DNA from: Candidatus Agrococcus pullicola
GTDB taxonomy: Bacteria; Actinomycetota; Actinomycetes; Actinomycetales; Microbacteriaceae
NCBI GenBank assembly: GCA_019115685.1
Contig: DXDC01000072.1
Span: 1 to 6,384 of the forward strand
Length of the DNA stretch: 6,384 bases
Direction of reading: 5' to 3'
A program made the position numbers and the translations under genes. Shown here piece after piece: positions 1 to 5,888 of this stretch (positions are counted from its first letter, which is position 1; the number at the start of each line of letters is the position of its first letter). The notes below the pieces were generated by a model. It was given only the letters and a program-made list of their open reading frames with translations. It made no database searches and had not been told where the DNA came from.

Positions 1-2177
1 GAGAACGACTTCTTCTCACCGCGCGGGAGAGCGCGCTCGAACCCGCCGCTCGAGGAACGGGAACCGTACTTCGACGAGCCCCTTGAACCCAGTGAACGCT
101 GGCTGCCGTATCCTGACCCGTACCCGGATCCCAGCGCCCGATCACCGGGGTGCTGACGCCAGTCGATGAGTTCGGTCGGAATCTCCTCCAGAAACCGACT
201 GGGCATCGCCGGCGATATCTCGCCGTACTGCGCTCTCGTCATCGCGAGTGAGATGTGCAGCTTCTTGCGCGCGCGAGTGATGCCGACGTAGAACAGCCGG
301 CGCTCTTCGGCAGGGCCTCCCGGTTCTCCCGCAGAGATCCGGTGCGGCAGGAGTTCCTCCTCGACACCCGTGATGAACACGGCGTCATACTCTAGGCCCT
401 TCGCGGTGTGCAAGGTCATGAGCGACACCTGCCCCTCGCTGTCGTCGATCTCGTCGGCCGCGGCTACAAGTGCGACCTCGGTCAGGAAGTCGACCAGCGT
501 GCTCTCGGGGTTCTGGCGTCGGAACTCGCGAGCGACTCCGATGAGTTCCTCGACGTTCTCGAGCCGTGCGGCGTCCTGCGGGTCGGGTGAACGCTTCAGC
601 GCATCCAGGTAGCCCGAGCGCGTCATGAGATCTGTCAGAATCTCGCCCGGGTTCTGGTCTTCCTTCGCGATCTGCTCGTCCAGCAGCACTGCGAGGTCGG
701 CGATCGCCCTTTGCACCTTGGGGCCGAACCCGATCTCGTCTACTCTGCGCATCGCCTCTCGCAAGGAAATGCCGTGCTCATCGGCGAACGCCTGCAGCGA
801 CGCCTCGGTCGCGGGCCCTATGCCCCGCTTCGGCGTGTTCAGAATGCGACGGAGGCTCAGCGCGTCGTCCGGGTTCGCGGCCGTGACCAGGTACGCCATG
901 GCGTCTTTGACCTCGGCCCGCTCGTAGAACTTCGTGCCGCCGATCACGCGATACGGAATCGCAGAGCGGATGAACACCTCTTCCAGCGCTCGTGTTTGCG
1001 CGTTCGTCCGGTAGAAGACCGCGACGTCGCTCCAGCGCATCCCCTCGCCCTGCAGCTTCACGATCTCGTCGGCGACGAACTGCGCTTCGTCGTGCCCCGA
1101 GTAGCCGGTGAAGCCGACGATGCGCTCGCCGTCGCCGCTGTCGGTCCAGAGCTTCTTCTCACGGCGATCGAAGTTGTTGCGGATCACAGCGTTCGCGGCC
1201 GAGAGAATGTTCTGCGTCGAGCGATAGTTCTGCTCGAGCATGATGACCTTCGCGTCGGTGAAATCGCGCTCGAAGTCGGTGATGTTGCGGATATCTGCGC
1301 CGCGGAACGCATAGATCGACTGGTCGCCATCACCGACAACCGTGAGGGATGCAGCGGGCAGATCGTTGCGCAACTCGGGTAGTTCCGTGCGGGTTACGGG
1401 CTGCGTCAGCTCCCGGATCAGCGCGTACTGCGCCGCGTTGGTGTCCTGGTACTCGTCGACGAGGATGTGCCGGAACCGCTTTCGGTACTGCGCAGCGACG
1501 TTCGGAAAGGCGCGCAGCAGGAACACCGTCTGCGCGATCAGGTCGTCGAAGTCGAAGGCGTGCGCGCGGCGCAGCTCGGCGTCGTAGGTGCGCCAGATCT
1601 CCACGAAAGCCTGTTCCTGCGGATTCTGCAGGTTCGCGGTGGACATGTACGAGTCGACATCGTGCAGCTCGTTCTTCGCGCGCGAGATCTTTGAGGCAAC
1701 CCCACCCGGCGTCAACCCCTGGATGTCCGACCCGGACTGCTTGATGAGGCGTTTCAGCAGCGCGCGCACGTCGCCGGAGTCGTAGATCGTGAACGCCTGC
1801 TTGAAGCCGAAATTCTCCGCCTCCCTGCGCAGGATGCGAACGCAGGCCGAGTGGAACGTCGAGATCCACATCCCGCGTGCGTCCTCGCCGATGAGCCCCT
1901 CGACGCGTTCGCGCATCTCGGAAGCGGCCTTGTTCGTGAAGGTGATTGCGAGAATCTGACTCGGCCACGCTTCTCGAGCGCTCAGCAGCCCGGCGATGCG
2001 GTGCGTGAGCACGCGCGTCTTGCCGCTGCCGGCGCCGGCCAGTATCAGCAGGGCTTGACCGCGATATTCGACGGCCTCTCGCTGCCGATCGTTCAAGCCC
2101 TCGAGCAGGCGTGCATCAATGCCCGATGCCGGCCGCGCGGGCGGCGCATCGAACTCGAGTCCCCACAGTTCATCCAT
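1..2177 (-). CDS. pcrA: ATP-dependent 3'-5' DNA helicase, PcrA/UvrD1 type (3' end cut by window edge)
   Basis: This is a superfamily 1A DNA helicase that unwinds DNA in repair and replication-restart pathways in the cytoplasm. The frame is open for 725 codons with no internal stop and runs off the left edge. The motifs appear in order: Q-motif LNDRQREAV (Gln32), Walker A GAGSGKT (48-54, Lys53), Ia TFTNKAA (79-85), Ib TFHS (107-110), Walker B VDEYQDTN (240-247, Asp241/Glu242), III GDGDQSIYAFRGA (282-294), IV QNYRS (316-320), V TLHTAKGLEYD (588-598) and VI YVGITRAR (630-637, with the arginine-finger Arg635). After residue 683 comes a Gly/Ser/Tyr-rich linker, as in PcrA/UvrD proteins before their C-terminal Tudor-like domain, which would lie outside the window. 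No HRDC domain is visible, so UvrD2 is less likely. ATG 2177 is chosen because GGAG lies 5 nt upstream; the overlapping ATG at 2173 is in another frame. The gene lies 41 bp downstream of the phosphodiesterase gene on the same strand. Confidence 0.96.
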   Translation of the reverse strand, partial: MDELWGLEFDAPPARPASGIDARLLEGLNDRQREAVEYRGQALLILAGAGSGKTRVLTHRIAGLLSAREAWPSQILAITFTNKAASEMRERVEGLIGEDARGMWISTFHSACVRILRREAENFGFKQAFTIYDSGDVRALLKRLIKQSGSDIQGLTPGGVASKISRAKNELHDVDSYMSTANLQNPQEQAFVEIWRTYDAELRRAHAFDFDDLIAQTVFLLRAFPNVAAQYRKRFRHILVDEYQDTNAAQYALIRELTQPVTRTELPELRNDLPAASLTVVGDGDQSIYAFRGADIRNITDFERDFTDAKVIMLEQNYRSTQNILSAANAVIRNNFDRREKKLWTDSGDGERIVGFTGYSGHDEAQFVADEIVKLQGEGMRWSDVAVFYRTNAQTRALEEVFIRSAIPYRVIGGTKFYERAEVKDAMAYLVTAANPDDALSLRRILNTPKRGIGPATEASLQAFADEHGISLREAMRRVDEIGFGPKVQRAIADLAVLLDEQIAKEDQNPGEILTDLMTRSGYLDALKRSPDPQDAARLENVEELIGVAREFRRQNPESTLVDFLTEVALVAAADEIDDSEGQVSLMTLHTAKGLEYDAVFITGVEEELLPHRISAGEPGGPAEERRLFYVGITRARKKLHISLAMTRAQYGEISPAMPSRFLEEIPTELIDWRQHPGDRALGSGYGSGYGSQRSLGSRGSSKYGSRSSSGGFERALPRGEKKSF

Positions 2178-2186
2178 ACCCGCTCC

Positions 2187-2192
2187 ATCCTA
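2187..2192 (-). promoter_or_regulatory. Possible -10 element TAGGAT just before the helicase start
   Basis: TAGGAT fits the actinobacterial TANNNT -10 pattern and ends 9 nt before the helicase ATG. A start of transcription 6-8 nt downstream would give a leaderless or nearly leaderless mRNA lacking the GGAG that also lies in this gap. No convincing -35 hexamer is seen at 17-18 nt spacing, so this may be chance. If the helicase is instead read through from the upstream phosphodiesterase gene, the GGAG at 2183-2186 serves as its ribosome binding site. Confidence 0.25.
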
Positions 2193-2218
2193 GGCCGGGC
2201 CTCCGACACGACGAGCCG

Positions 2219-3328
2219 TCAGTCCGCTTCGGCGAGCGAGCGAACAAGATCGGGATGGTCGGCGAAGACCCAGCGGACCCCTGTTGAAACGACGGCTCGC
2301 CATTCTTCTTGCCACCGGCCGTGTTCCGCCAGCCAGCTCACGCTCGCTCGGCCCGTTCCGATGCCGTGCTCCGCGAGATCGATCGTGACGCCGACATCTC
2401 CAGAAGTATCTTCTGCGCTCCTGAACCGCTCGTCGAGAAACGCGTTCTCGGGCCGCAGCGTGAACATGAAGGTGTCGAATCCGAGCCCGTGCATCCGTTC
2501 GATCAGGGCATCCGCACCGTCTTCCAAGAGGAAACCCTTGCTGAGCGAGATACCGTCGATACCGCGCTCACGCAGCCGCACGAGTTGACCGGGCAGCAGC
2601 TGATCACGATACGTCAGCGCAGCGGCGCCGTCGCGCTCGATGAGATCCGGCGCCGACTCCCCCGCCATCATCAAGTACACGAGCTTCGCCTGCACACCGC
2701 GAGCGCGCACCTCGTGCAGAACGCTCTCCTCGAAGCACTCGACCACGACGCGATCGGGGCGATCCGCCCACCCGGATGCCCGCATCCGTTCCGCGAACAG
2801 GGCTGCGAGACTGTGGCCGATGGAGGCGAAGTAGGTTGGGTGCTTGAGCTCTGCGACAAGCGTTATCTCGGTACCGTCCAGCATCGCCAGTAGATCCTCG
2901 AGGCGGAGCATGCGTTCGTCCGCATACGCAGTGTTCGCGGGGCGCAGGGCGGGAATGCGCTCCCGCAGGCGCAACGAGAGCAGTTCCTCCCATGTGAAGT
3001 CTTCCGCGAACCAGCCGGTGTGCTCGATGCCGTCGATCGTCTTCGTCGTCCGTCGGTCCGCGAATTCGGGATGCTCGGCCACGTCGGTCGTATCGGTGAG
3101 CGCGTTCTCGTGGCGCAGCACGAGCTCGCCGTCCGCGGAGACCACGACATCCGGCTCGATCGCGTCGGCGCCCTGCTCGATCGCGAGCTCGTAGGCGGCT
3201 CTCGAATGCTCGGGGCGGTAGCCGCTCGCACCCCTGTGCGCGATGACGCGCGGGGTGGCGTGCTCTGGCCGATGCTCCGCTGCTGTGCCGATCACGTGCC
3301 AATCGTACGCGATGGCGTTCTTGATCAC
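2219..3328 (-). CDS. Glycerophosphodiester phosphodiesterase, GlpQ-like, no signal peptide
   Basis: This enzyme is expected to hydrolyse glycerophosphodiesters to glycerol-3-phosphate and an alcohol, in phospholipid headgroup turnover. Counting from GTG 3328 (369 aa), the GDPD hallmarks are VIAHRGASGYRPEH (28-41, catalytic His31), the metal ligand pair in IEPDV (Glu58, Asp60) and a second catalytic His73 in LRHEN. GlpQ-subgroup signatures follow: TKTIDG (95-100), GWFAEDFTWEEL (105-116), RPANTAY (129-135) and ELKHPTYF (160-167). Unlike E. coli GlpQ, which is periplasmic, no signal peptide is visible, so a cytoplasmic enzyme is inferred. The start is uncertain. The frame stays open upstream to 3538, but those starts overlap the divergent gene. 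GTG 3328 has GGAG at a spacing of 10 nt; GTG 3295 (358 aa) sits 6 nt after a TACGAT -10-like hexamer and could be a leaderless start. The catalytic core is unaffected by the choice. The helicase gene follows after 41 bp and may be co-transcribed. Confidence 0.92.
   Translation of the reverse strand: MIKNAIAYDWHVIGTAAEHRPEHATPRVIAHRGASGYRPEHSRAAYELAIEQGADAIEPDVVVSADGELVLRHENALTDTTDVAEHPEFADRRTTKTIDGIEHTGWFAEDFTWEELLSLRLRERIPALRPANTAYADERMLRLEDLLAMLDGTEITLVAELKHPTYFASIGHSLAALFAERMRASGWADRPDRVVVECFEESVLHEVRARGVQAKLVYLMMAGESAPDLIERDGAAALTYRDQLLPGQLVRLRERGIDGISLSKGFLLEDGADALIERMHGLGFDTFMFTLRPENAFLDERFRSAEDTSGDVGVTIDLAEHGIGTGRASVSWLAEHGRWQEEWRAVVSTGVRWVFADHPDLVRSLAEAD
3302..3307 (-). promoter_or_regulatory. 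Possible -10 element TACGAT for a leaderless phosphodiesterase transcript
   Basis: TACGAT on the minus strand matches TANNNT and leaves 6 nt before the in-frame GTG at 3295, the spacing expected of a leaderless mRNA. No good -35 is visible. It lies inside the coding region if GTG 3328 is the true start, so the two start models are mutually exclusive. Confidence 0.25.
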
Positions 3329-3488
3329 TCGCGGGGCGCTCCCAAGACACGAACGATGTGCCGGGTGCAGGGAGTGATACGGCAATTCAGCCGAACGAGA
3401 ACGAAGGTGTCGAAACCGTATGAATATAGGCCATGTGAGGAATGCGAACCCACGGAACGGATACGATTGAGGGACTACAGGAGGTAGC
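3329..3488. promoter_or_regulatory. Divergent intergenic region between phosphodiesterase and Bax-inhibitor-like genes
   Basis: These 160 bp should hold the promoters of two divergent genes. Visible elements are TACGAT at 3462-3467 (plus strand), a minor inverted pair ATACGG/CCGTAT (3377-3382 and 3416-3421), a short hairpin CGGC-aattca-GCCG at 3380-3393, and a doubled GAACGA at 3393-3404. None is a recognisable operator. No small open reading frame with a good ribosome binding site was noticed here. Confidence 0.5.
3462..3467 (+). promoter_or_regulatory. Candidate -10 element TACGAT of the Bax-inhibitor-like gene
   Basis: TACGAT fits TANNNT and would place the transcription start near 3474, just upstream of the AGGAGGT at 3479-3485, giving a 5' leader of about 15 nt. 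The hexamer 17 nt upstream (GGAATG) does not resemble TTGACA, so support rests on the -10 and its position. Confidence 0.35.
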
Positions 3489-4373
3489 GTGTCGAATCCA
3501 GCGTTTAACAGTAATCCAGCGTTCACGAACAACCCCAACCGCGCCCATTCGTGGGGGCAGCAGCAGGGTCAGCAATTCGGTCAGCAGTTCGGCGGCCAGC
3601 AGCAGTACGGTCAAGCCGCGCCCAGCGCGCAGCAGCTGAACGACATCTACGACCGCCCGGCGGCAACACCGCAGGACACGGGCCGCATGTCGATCGACGG
3701 CACGATCGTGAAGACGGCGATGACACTCGGTGTCGTCGCAATCGGATTCGTCGTGACGATGGCGGCTTTCTTCGCGGGGCTCGAGGGTCCCTTCTACGCG
3801 CTGACGTACGGCGGCGCGCTCGTCGGCTTCATCCTCGCGCTCGTCAACATCTTCAAGCGTGAGCCGAGCCGCGGTCTCATTCTCGCCTACGCACTGGCGC
3901 AGGGCTTCTTCCTCGGTGGCATCTCGACGATGTTCGAGTTCCTGCTCGGGATGCCGGGCATCATCATGCAGGCGCTCATCGCGACAGCGTGCGTCTTCGG
4001 AGCAACGCTCGCGCTCTATGCCTTCCGCATCGTCCGCACCTCTCCGAGACTGACGAAGATCTTCTTCATCGCCCTCATCGGTTACGCGCTCTTCTCCATC
4101 GTGAACGTCGTGCTCATGTTGACCGGCGCGACACAGAACGAATTCGGTCTGCGCACGATGGAGGTCTTCGGCATCCCGCTCGGTCTGATCCTGGGTGTTC
4201 TCGCCGTTCTGCTCGGCGCCTACTCGCTCGTCATGGACTTCGAGATGGCCGAGAACGGCGTCAAGCGCGGAGCACCGGCCAAGTACGAGTGGAGCGCGGC
4301 GTTCGGCATCACCGTGACCATCATCTGGCTCTACATCGAGATCCTGCGCATCATCGCCATTCTGCGACGCTGA
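3489..4373 (+). CDS. Bax inhibitor-1/YccA family membrane protein (actinobacterial type)
   Basis: This is a 294-aa integral membrane protein of the Bax-inhibitor-1 (TMBIM) superfamily. Some members, such as B. subtilis YetJ, are pH-sensitive calcium leak channels; the role of the actinobacterial branch is not settled. GTG 3489 is chosen because AGGAGGT (3479-3485) precedes it by 3-4 nt. Residues 1-50 are soluble and low-complexity: two NPAF motifs (3-6, 9-12), then a Gln/Gly-rich stretch (24-49). About seven membrane segments follow, near 72-96, 101-121, 127-147, 157-179, 189-212, 226-250 and 268-291. The C-terminal stretch around 250-290 (MDFEMAENGV, then KYEWSAAFGITVT and WLYIEILRI) is the most conserved block I recall in actinobacterial members; its acidic residues (Asp250, Glu252) may correspond to the family's charged pore residues, but this is inference. 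An intrinsic terminator follows at once, so the gene is probably monocistronic. Confidence 0.93.
   Translation: MSNPAFNSNPAFTNNPNRAHSWGQQQGQQFGQQFGGQQQYGQAAPSAQQLNDIYDRPAATPQDTGRMSIDGTIVKTAMTLGVVAIGFVVTMAAFFAGLEGPFYALTYGGALVGFILALVNIFKREPSRGLILAYALAQGFFLGGISTMFEFLLGMPGIIMQALIATACVFGATLALYAFRIVRTSPRLTKIFFIALIGYALFSIVNVVLMLTGATQNEFGLRTMEVFGIPLGLILGVLAVLLGAYSLVMDFEMAENGVKRGAPAKYEWSAAFGITVTIIWLYIEILRIIAILRR
3495..3523 (+). repeat. 18-bp-period direct repeat encoding the doubled NPAF motif
   Basis: The 11-mer AATCCAGCGTT occurs at 3495-3505 and again at 3513-3523, encoding two NPAF motifs six codons apart. Both copies use the same AAT and CCA codons, which are uncommon in such a GC-rich gene. This suggests a recent in-frame duplication or nucleotide-level constraint at the start of the gene. 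Confidence 0.7.
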
Positions 4374-4400
4374 TCGCAACGGCTCAGAATCCCGACTGTG

Positions 4401-4443
4401 CAGAGTGTGCCCCGGCCCAAGCGGTCGGGGCACATCTGTTTTT
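4401..4443 (+). terminator. Rho-independent terminator after the Bax-inhibitor-like gene
   Basis: The 12-bp stem TGTGCCCCGGCC (4406-4417) pairs with GGTCGGGGCACA (4423-4434), with one G-U wobble and a CAAGC loop. It is extended by CAGA/TCTG (4401-4404 with 4435-4438) around a single bulged G. Five T residues follow at 4439-4443. It begins 28 bp after the stop codon and isolates the upstream gene from the next one. Confidence 0.92.
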
Positions 4444-4449
4444 CACAGC

Positions 4450-4455
4450 TAGGAT
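4450..4455 (+). promoter_or_regulatory. Possible -10 element TAGGAT of the membrane-protein gene
   Basis: The terminator ends at 4443 and the next start codon is at 4471, so a promoter for that gene must lie in or overlap this short gap, or the terminator leaks. TAGGAT fits TANNNT and would give a very short leader that barely includes the AGGAGG at 4461-4466. The -35 position would fall within the 3' arm of the terminator and shows no TTGACA-like hexamer. Confidence 0.3.
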
Positions 4456-4470
4456 CGGTAAGGAGGCTCC

Positions 4471-5475
4471 ATGAGCACTGATGATCGCATCCCGTTCAAC
4501 GACGACCGTCCCCGTCGTGCACCGGATCCCGACTTCGAAATCGGAGAGGACGCCCTCGACCCCAAAGGGCCGTTCGCCGAGCAGCCGACGCAGGAGCAGG
4601 CTCCGTACGAAGAGTACGAGCCGACGAAGATCATGCCCGCGTACAACGATTACGCAGCCGACGCCCCGACGCAGCGAATCGGCGCTCAGCCCGCCCGTCC
4701 CGCCCGACCACCGCGAGAGCGCAGCGCTCCTCACGCCGGCAATGCTGAATACACGGCTCCCAGCGCAACTGCGCCGCATGCGGCCGCACCGGCGCACTAC
4801 GGGCATCCCGCACGTGCCGGAGGACGCGAACTCACGAGTGCCGGATGGTCACGACTGCTGTTCGGCGGCCTGCTGCTGCTGGTCGCCACCTGGTTGCTCG
4901 TGCACGGAGCACTCGGCTTCCTCGATCTCGAGGGGCTCCAGTCGTTGCTCAATCCGTTCACGCTGATAGGAGCTCCCGCTCTGCTCGCCAGCCTGCTGAT
5001 TCTGCCGGGCCCCGCGGGTGGAAAGGTCGTCGGGATTCTCTTCGCGGCGCTCGCCTACGGGGCGCTCATTCTGCCGGGCCTGCTCGAGTTCCATCCCGCG
5101 CTGGCACCCGCGGTGCCGCCTGCCGTTGTACTTTCTGGCCCGGCGACCGTTCTGCTCGGCTTCATGACCTGGCTGAGCGTGCGCGGCAAACGCCCGCTCG
5201 CGTGGTCGCTGCTGCCGCTGCCCGTGCTCATAGCGGTCATCTGGTCCCTCGCGGTTGGCGTGGCGGGAGTGGCCGGCATCATCTACGGAGGGGACTGGCT
5301 GCTGATGCTGTACGGCACGGGAGAAGCCGCCTGGCTCGGCTGGGTCGAGCGCCTACCGCTCGACATCGTACGATCCACCTTCCGCTTCGCGATGCTTGGC
5401 GCGTGCGTCATCCCCGCCGTCCTGCTGGCATGGCCGTTCGCGAGGGCGCGCATCGCACGGGAGCGGCTGCGTTAG
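4471..5475 (+). CDS. Polytopic membrane protein of unknown function with disordered N-terminus
   Basis: I do not recognise a family for this 334-aa protein. The ATG has AGGAGG (4461-4466) 4 nt upstream, an excellent ribosome binding site. Residues 1-120 are hydrophilic and probably disordered: first acidic and Pro-rich (DPDFEIGEDALDPKGPF, 19-35), then Glu/Tyr-rich (QEQAPYEEYEPTK, 41-53), then Ala/Pro/Arg-rich (66-118). From about 125 the sequence is strongly hydrophobic, with likely membrane helices near 125-148, 160-180, 184-204, 217-237, 244-272 (one long or two short) and 303-323. It ends in a basic tail (RARIARERLR), which favours a cytoplasmic C-terminus by the positive-inside rule. No catalytic motif or lipoprotein/signal-peptide signature is seen. 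It lies between a terminator and a large inverted repeat, so it is likely transcribed alone. Similar disordered-tail membrane proteins are common in actinobacteria and often annotated only as hypothetical. Confidence 0.85.
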   Translation: MSTDDRIPFNDDRPRRAPDPDFEIGEDALDPKGPFAEQPTQEQAPYEEYEPTKIMPAYNDYAADAPTQRIGAQPARPARPPRERSAPHAGNAEYTAPSATAPHAAAPAHYGHPARAGGRELTSAGWSRLLFGGLLLLVATWLLVHGALGFLDLEGLQSLLNPFTLIGAPALLASLLILPGPAGGKVVGILFAALAYGALILPGLLEFHPALAPAVPPAVVLSGPATVLLGFMTWLSVRGKRPLAWSLLPLPVLIAVIWSLAVGVAGVAGIIYGGDWLLMLYGTGEAAWLGWVERLPLDIVRSTFRFAMLGACVIPAVLLAWPFARARIARERLR

Positions 5476-5595
5476 AGGTTAAGCCGATAGGGCGATGAAG
5501 CGAGGATGCGCGGTGGCTCCACGGATCCGGTCCTGCGGAGCGGATCCGTGGAATCACCGCAGACCGCAGCCACCGTCCCTATTGGCGCGACCTCT
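5474..5595. repeat. Nested 122-bp inverted repeat overlapping the upstream stop codon
   Basis: The outer arms 5474-5492 and 5577-5595 pair in 15 of 19 positions, plus two G-U wobbles (AGAGGT...CC.ATAGGG against its complement). Inside, CGGTGGCT (5511-5518) pairs with AGCCACCG (5568-5575), and CCACGGATCCG (5519-5529) pairs perfectly with CGGATCCGTGG (5541-5551) around an 11-nt loop. An alternative pairing GCGGTG/CACCGC (5510-5515 with 5555-5560) is possible. The left arm begins on the membrane gene's TAG (5473-5475). The right arm ends where a minus-strand TAA (5595-5597) begins. There is no T-tract on either side. It could be a bidirectional terminator, a structured RNA or a dispersed palindromic element. 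Confidence 0.7.
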
Positions 5596-5780
5596 TAGAC
5601 GGTGCGTCCGTGTCGACGGTCGGGGCACGGGTACGCAACAGTACTGAACTGCTTCGAAATCGCTGTATGGCGCTGCACTGCTGTATTTCTCAGCTGCTCC
5701 GGTAAAAAGGAAGCAGTTCGGACCACCGAAAGCTGCACGCAGAAAGCTGCACCGTTCCCTGCCTCCCCGATAGGAGTCAC
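5595..5780 (-). CDS. Possible small protein, 61 aa, unknown function
   Basis: This minus-strand frame starts at GTG 5780 and ends at TAA (5597-5595). Its support is an extended Shine-Dalgarno AAAGGAGGAG (minus strand, 5789-5798) at a spacing of 8 nt, among the best in the window. The predicted 61-aa product is mixed in composition, with no signal peptide, membrane segment or family I recognise; two Cys residues lie at about 14 and 53. Against it, third codon positions are often A or T (ACT, CCT, GCA, GCT, CTT, TTA), unlike neighbouring genes, and the SD-like run may be incidental. The tandem 18-bp repeat sits directly upstream, and its stop coincides with the end of the large inverted repeat shared with the convergent membrane gene. 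A longer minus-strand frame at 5554-5853 overlaps it without comparable start signals. Confidence 0.3.
   Translation of the reverse strand: MTPIGEAGNGAAFCVQLSVVRTASFLPEQLRNTAVQRHTAISKQFSTVAYPCPDRRHGRTV
5713..5736 (+). repeat. Hairpin GCAGTTCGG / CCGAA-AG-CTGC
   Basis: GCAGTTCGG (5713-5721) folds on CCGAA (5726-5730) and CTGC (5733-5736), giving nine pairs around an ACCA loop with a 2-nt AG bulge. It overlaps the first copy of the adjacent 14-bp-period repeat and has no T-tract, so it is not a typical terminator. Confidence 0.5.
5728..5752. repeat. Tandem repeat, period 14 bp (GAAAGCTGCAC twice)
   Basis: GAAAGCTGCAC occurs perfectly at 5728-5738 and 5742-5752, separated by GCA. The first copy's end forms the 3' arm of the neighbouring hairpin, so the duplication adds an alternative pairing partner. 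Confidence 0.8.
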
Positions 5781-5794
5781 TCACCGAGCTCCTC

Positions 5795-5830
5795 CTTTGC
5801 GATCGTGTCGAGCTTTGCGATCGTGTCGAG
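5795..5830. repeat. Perfect 18-bp tandem duplication
   Basis: CTTTGCGATCGTGTCGAG occurs twice with no gap, at 5795-5812 and 5813-5830. It lies 113 bp upstream of the FemAB-type start and immediately upstream of the Shine-Dalgarno of the possible minus-strand small gene. Each unit contains the palindrome GCGATCGT/CGATCG. The 18-bp period is not a whole number of helical turns. Confidence 0.9.
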
Positions 5831-5888
5831 TCCCGACCGGGCTTTTCGTGCACGGGCCTGGCCTACCTTCGCCCGCGCATCCCGCCGG

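Noticed and set aside
711..1382. Plus-strand open frame of 223 codons opposite the helicase
   Set aside because: It lies entirely antisense to the motif-complete helicase and resembles no protein family.
3387..4433. Long minus-strand open frame (348 codons) opposite the Bax-inhibitor-like gene
   Set aside because: It is extremely charged and low-complexity (Arg/Glu/Asp/His), has no family resemblance, and is antisense to a gene with clear family signatures; this is typical of GC-rich shadow frames.
4845..5498. Plus-strand open frame of 217 codons in another frame over the membrane gene
   Set aside because: It is Arg-rich shadow translation overlapping a gene with a strong ribosome binding site and coherent membrane helices.
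5495..5638. Plus-strand 47-codon frame starting ATG AAG inside the inverted repeat
   Set aside because: No Shine-Dalgarno at proper spacing, Arg/Pro-rich product, and it reads through the palindrome.
5831..5847. CCCG/CGGG dyad followed by CTTTT as an intrinsic terminator
   Set aside because: The stem is only 3-4 bp with a 2-4 nt loop and four T residues; too weak to call.
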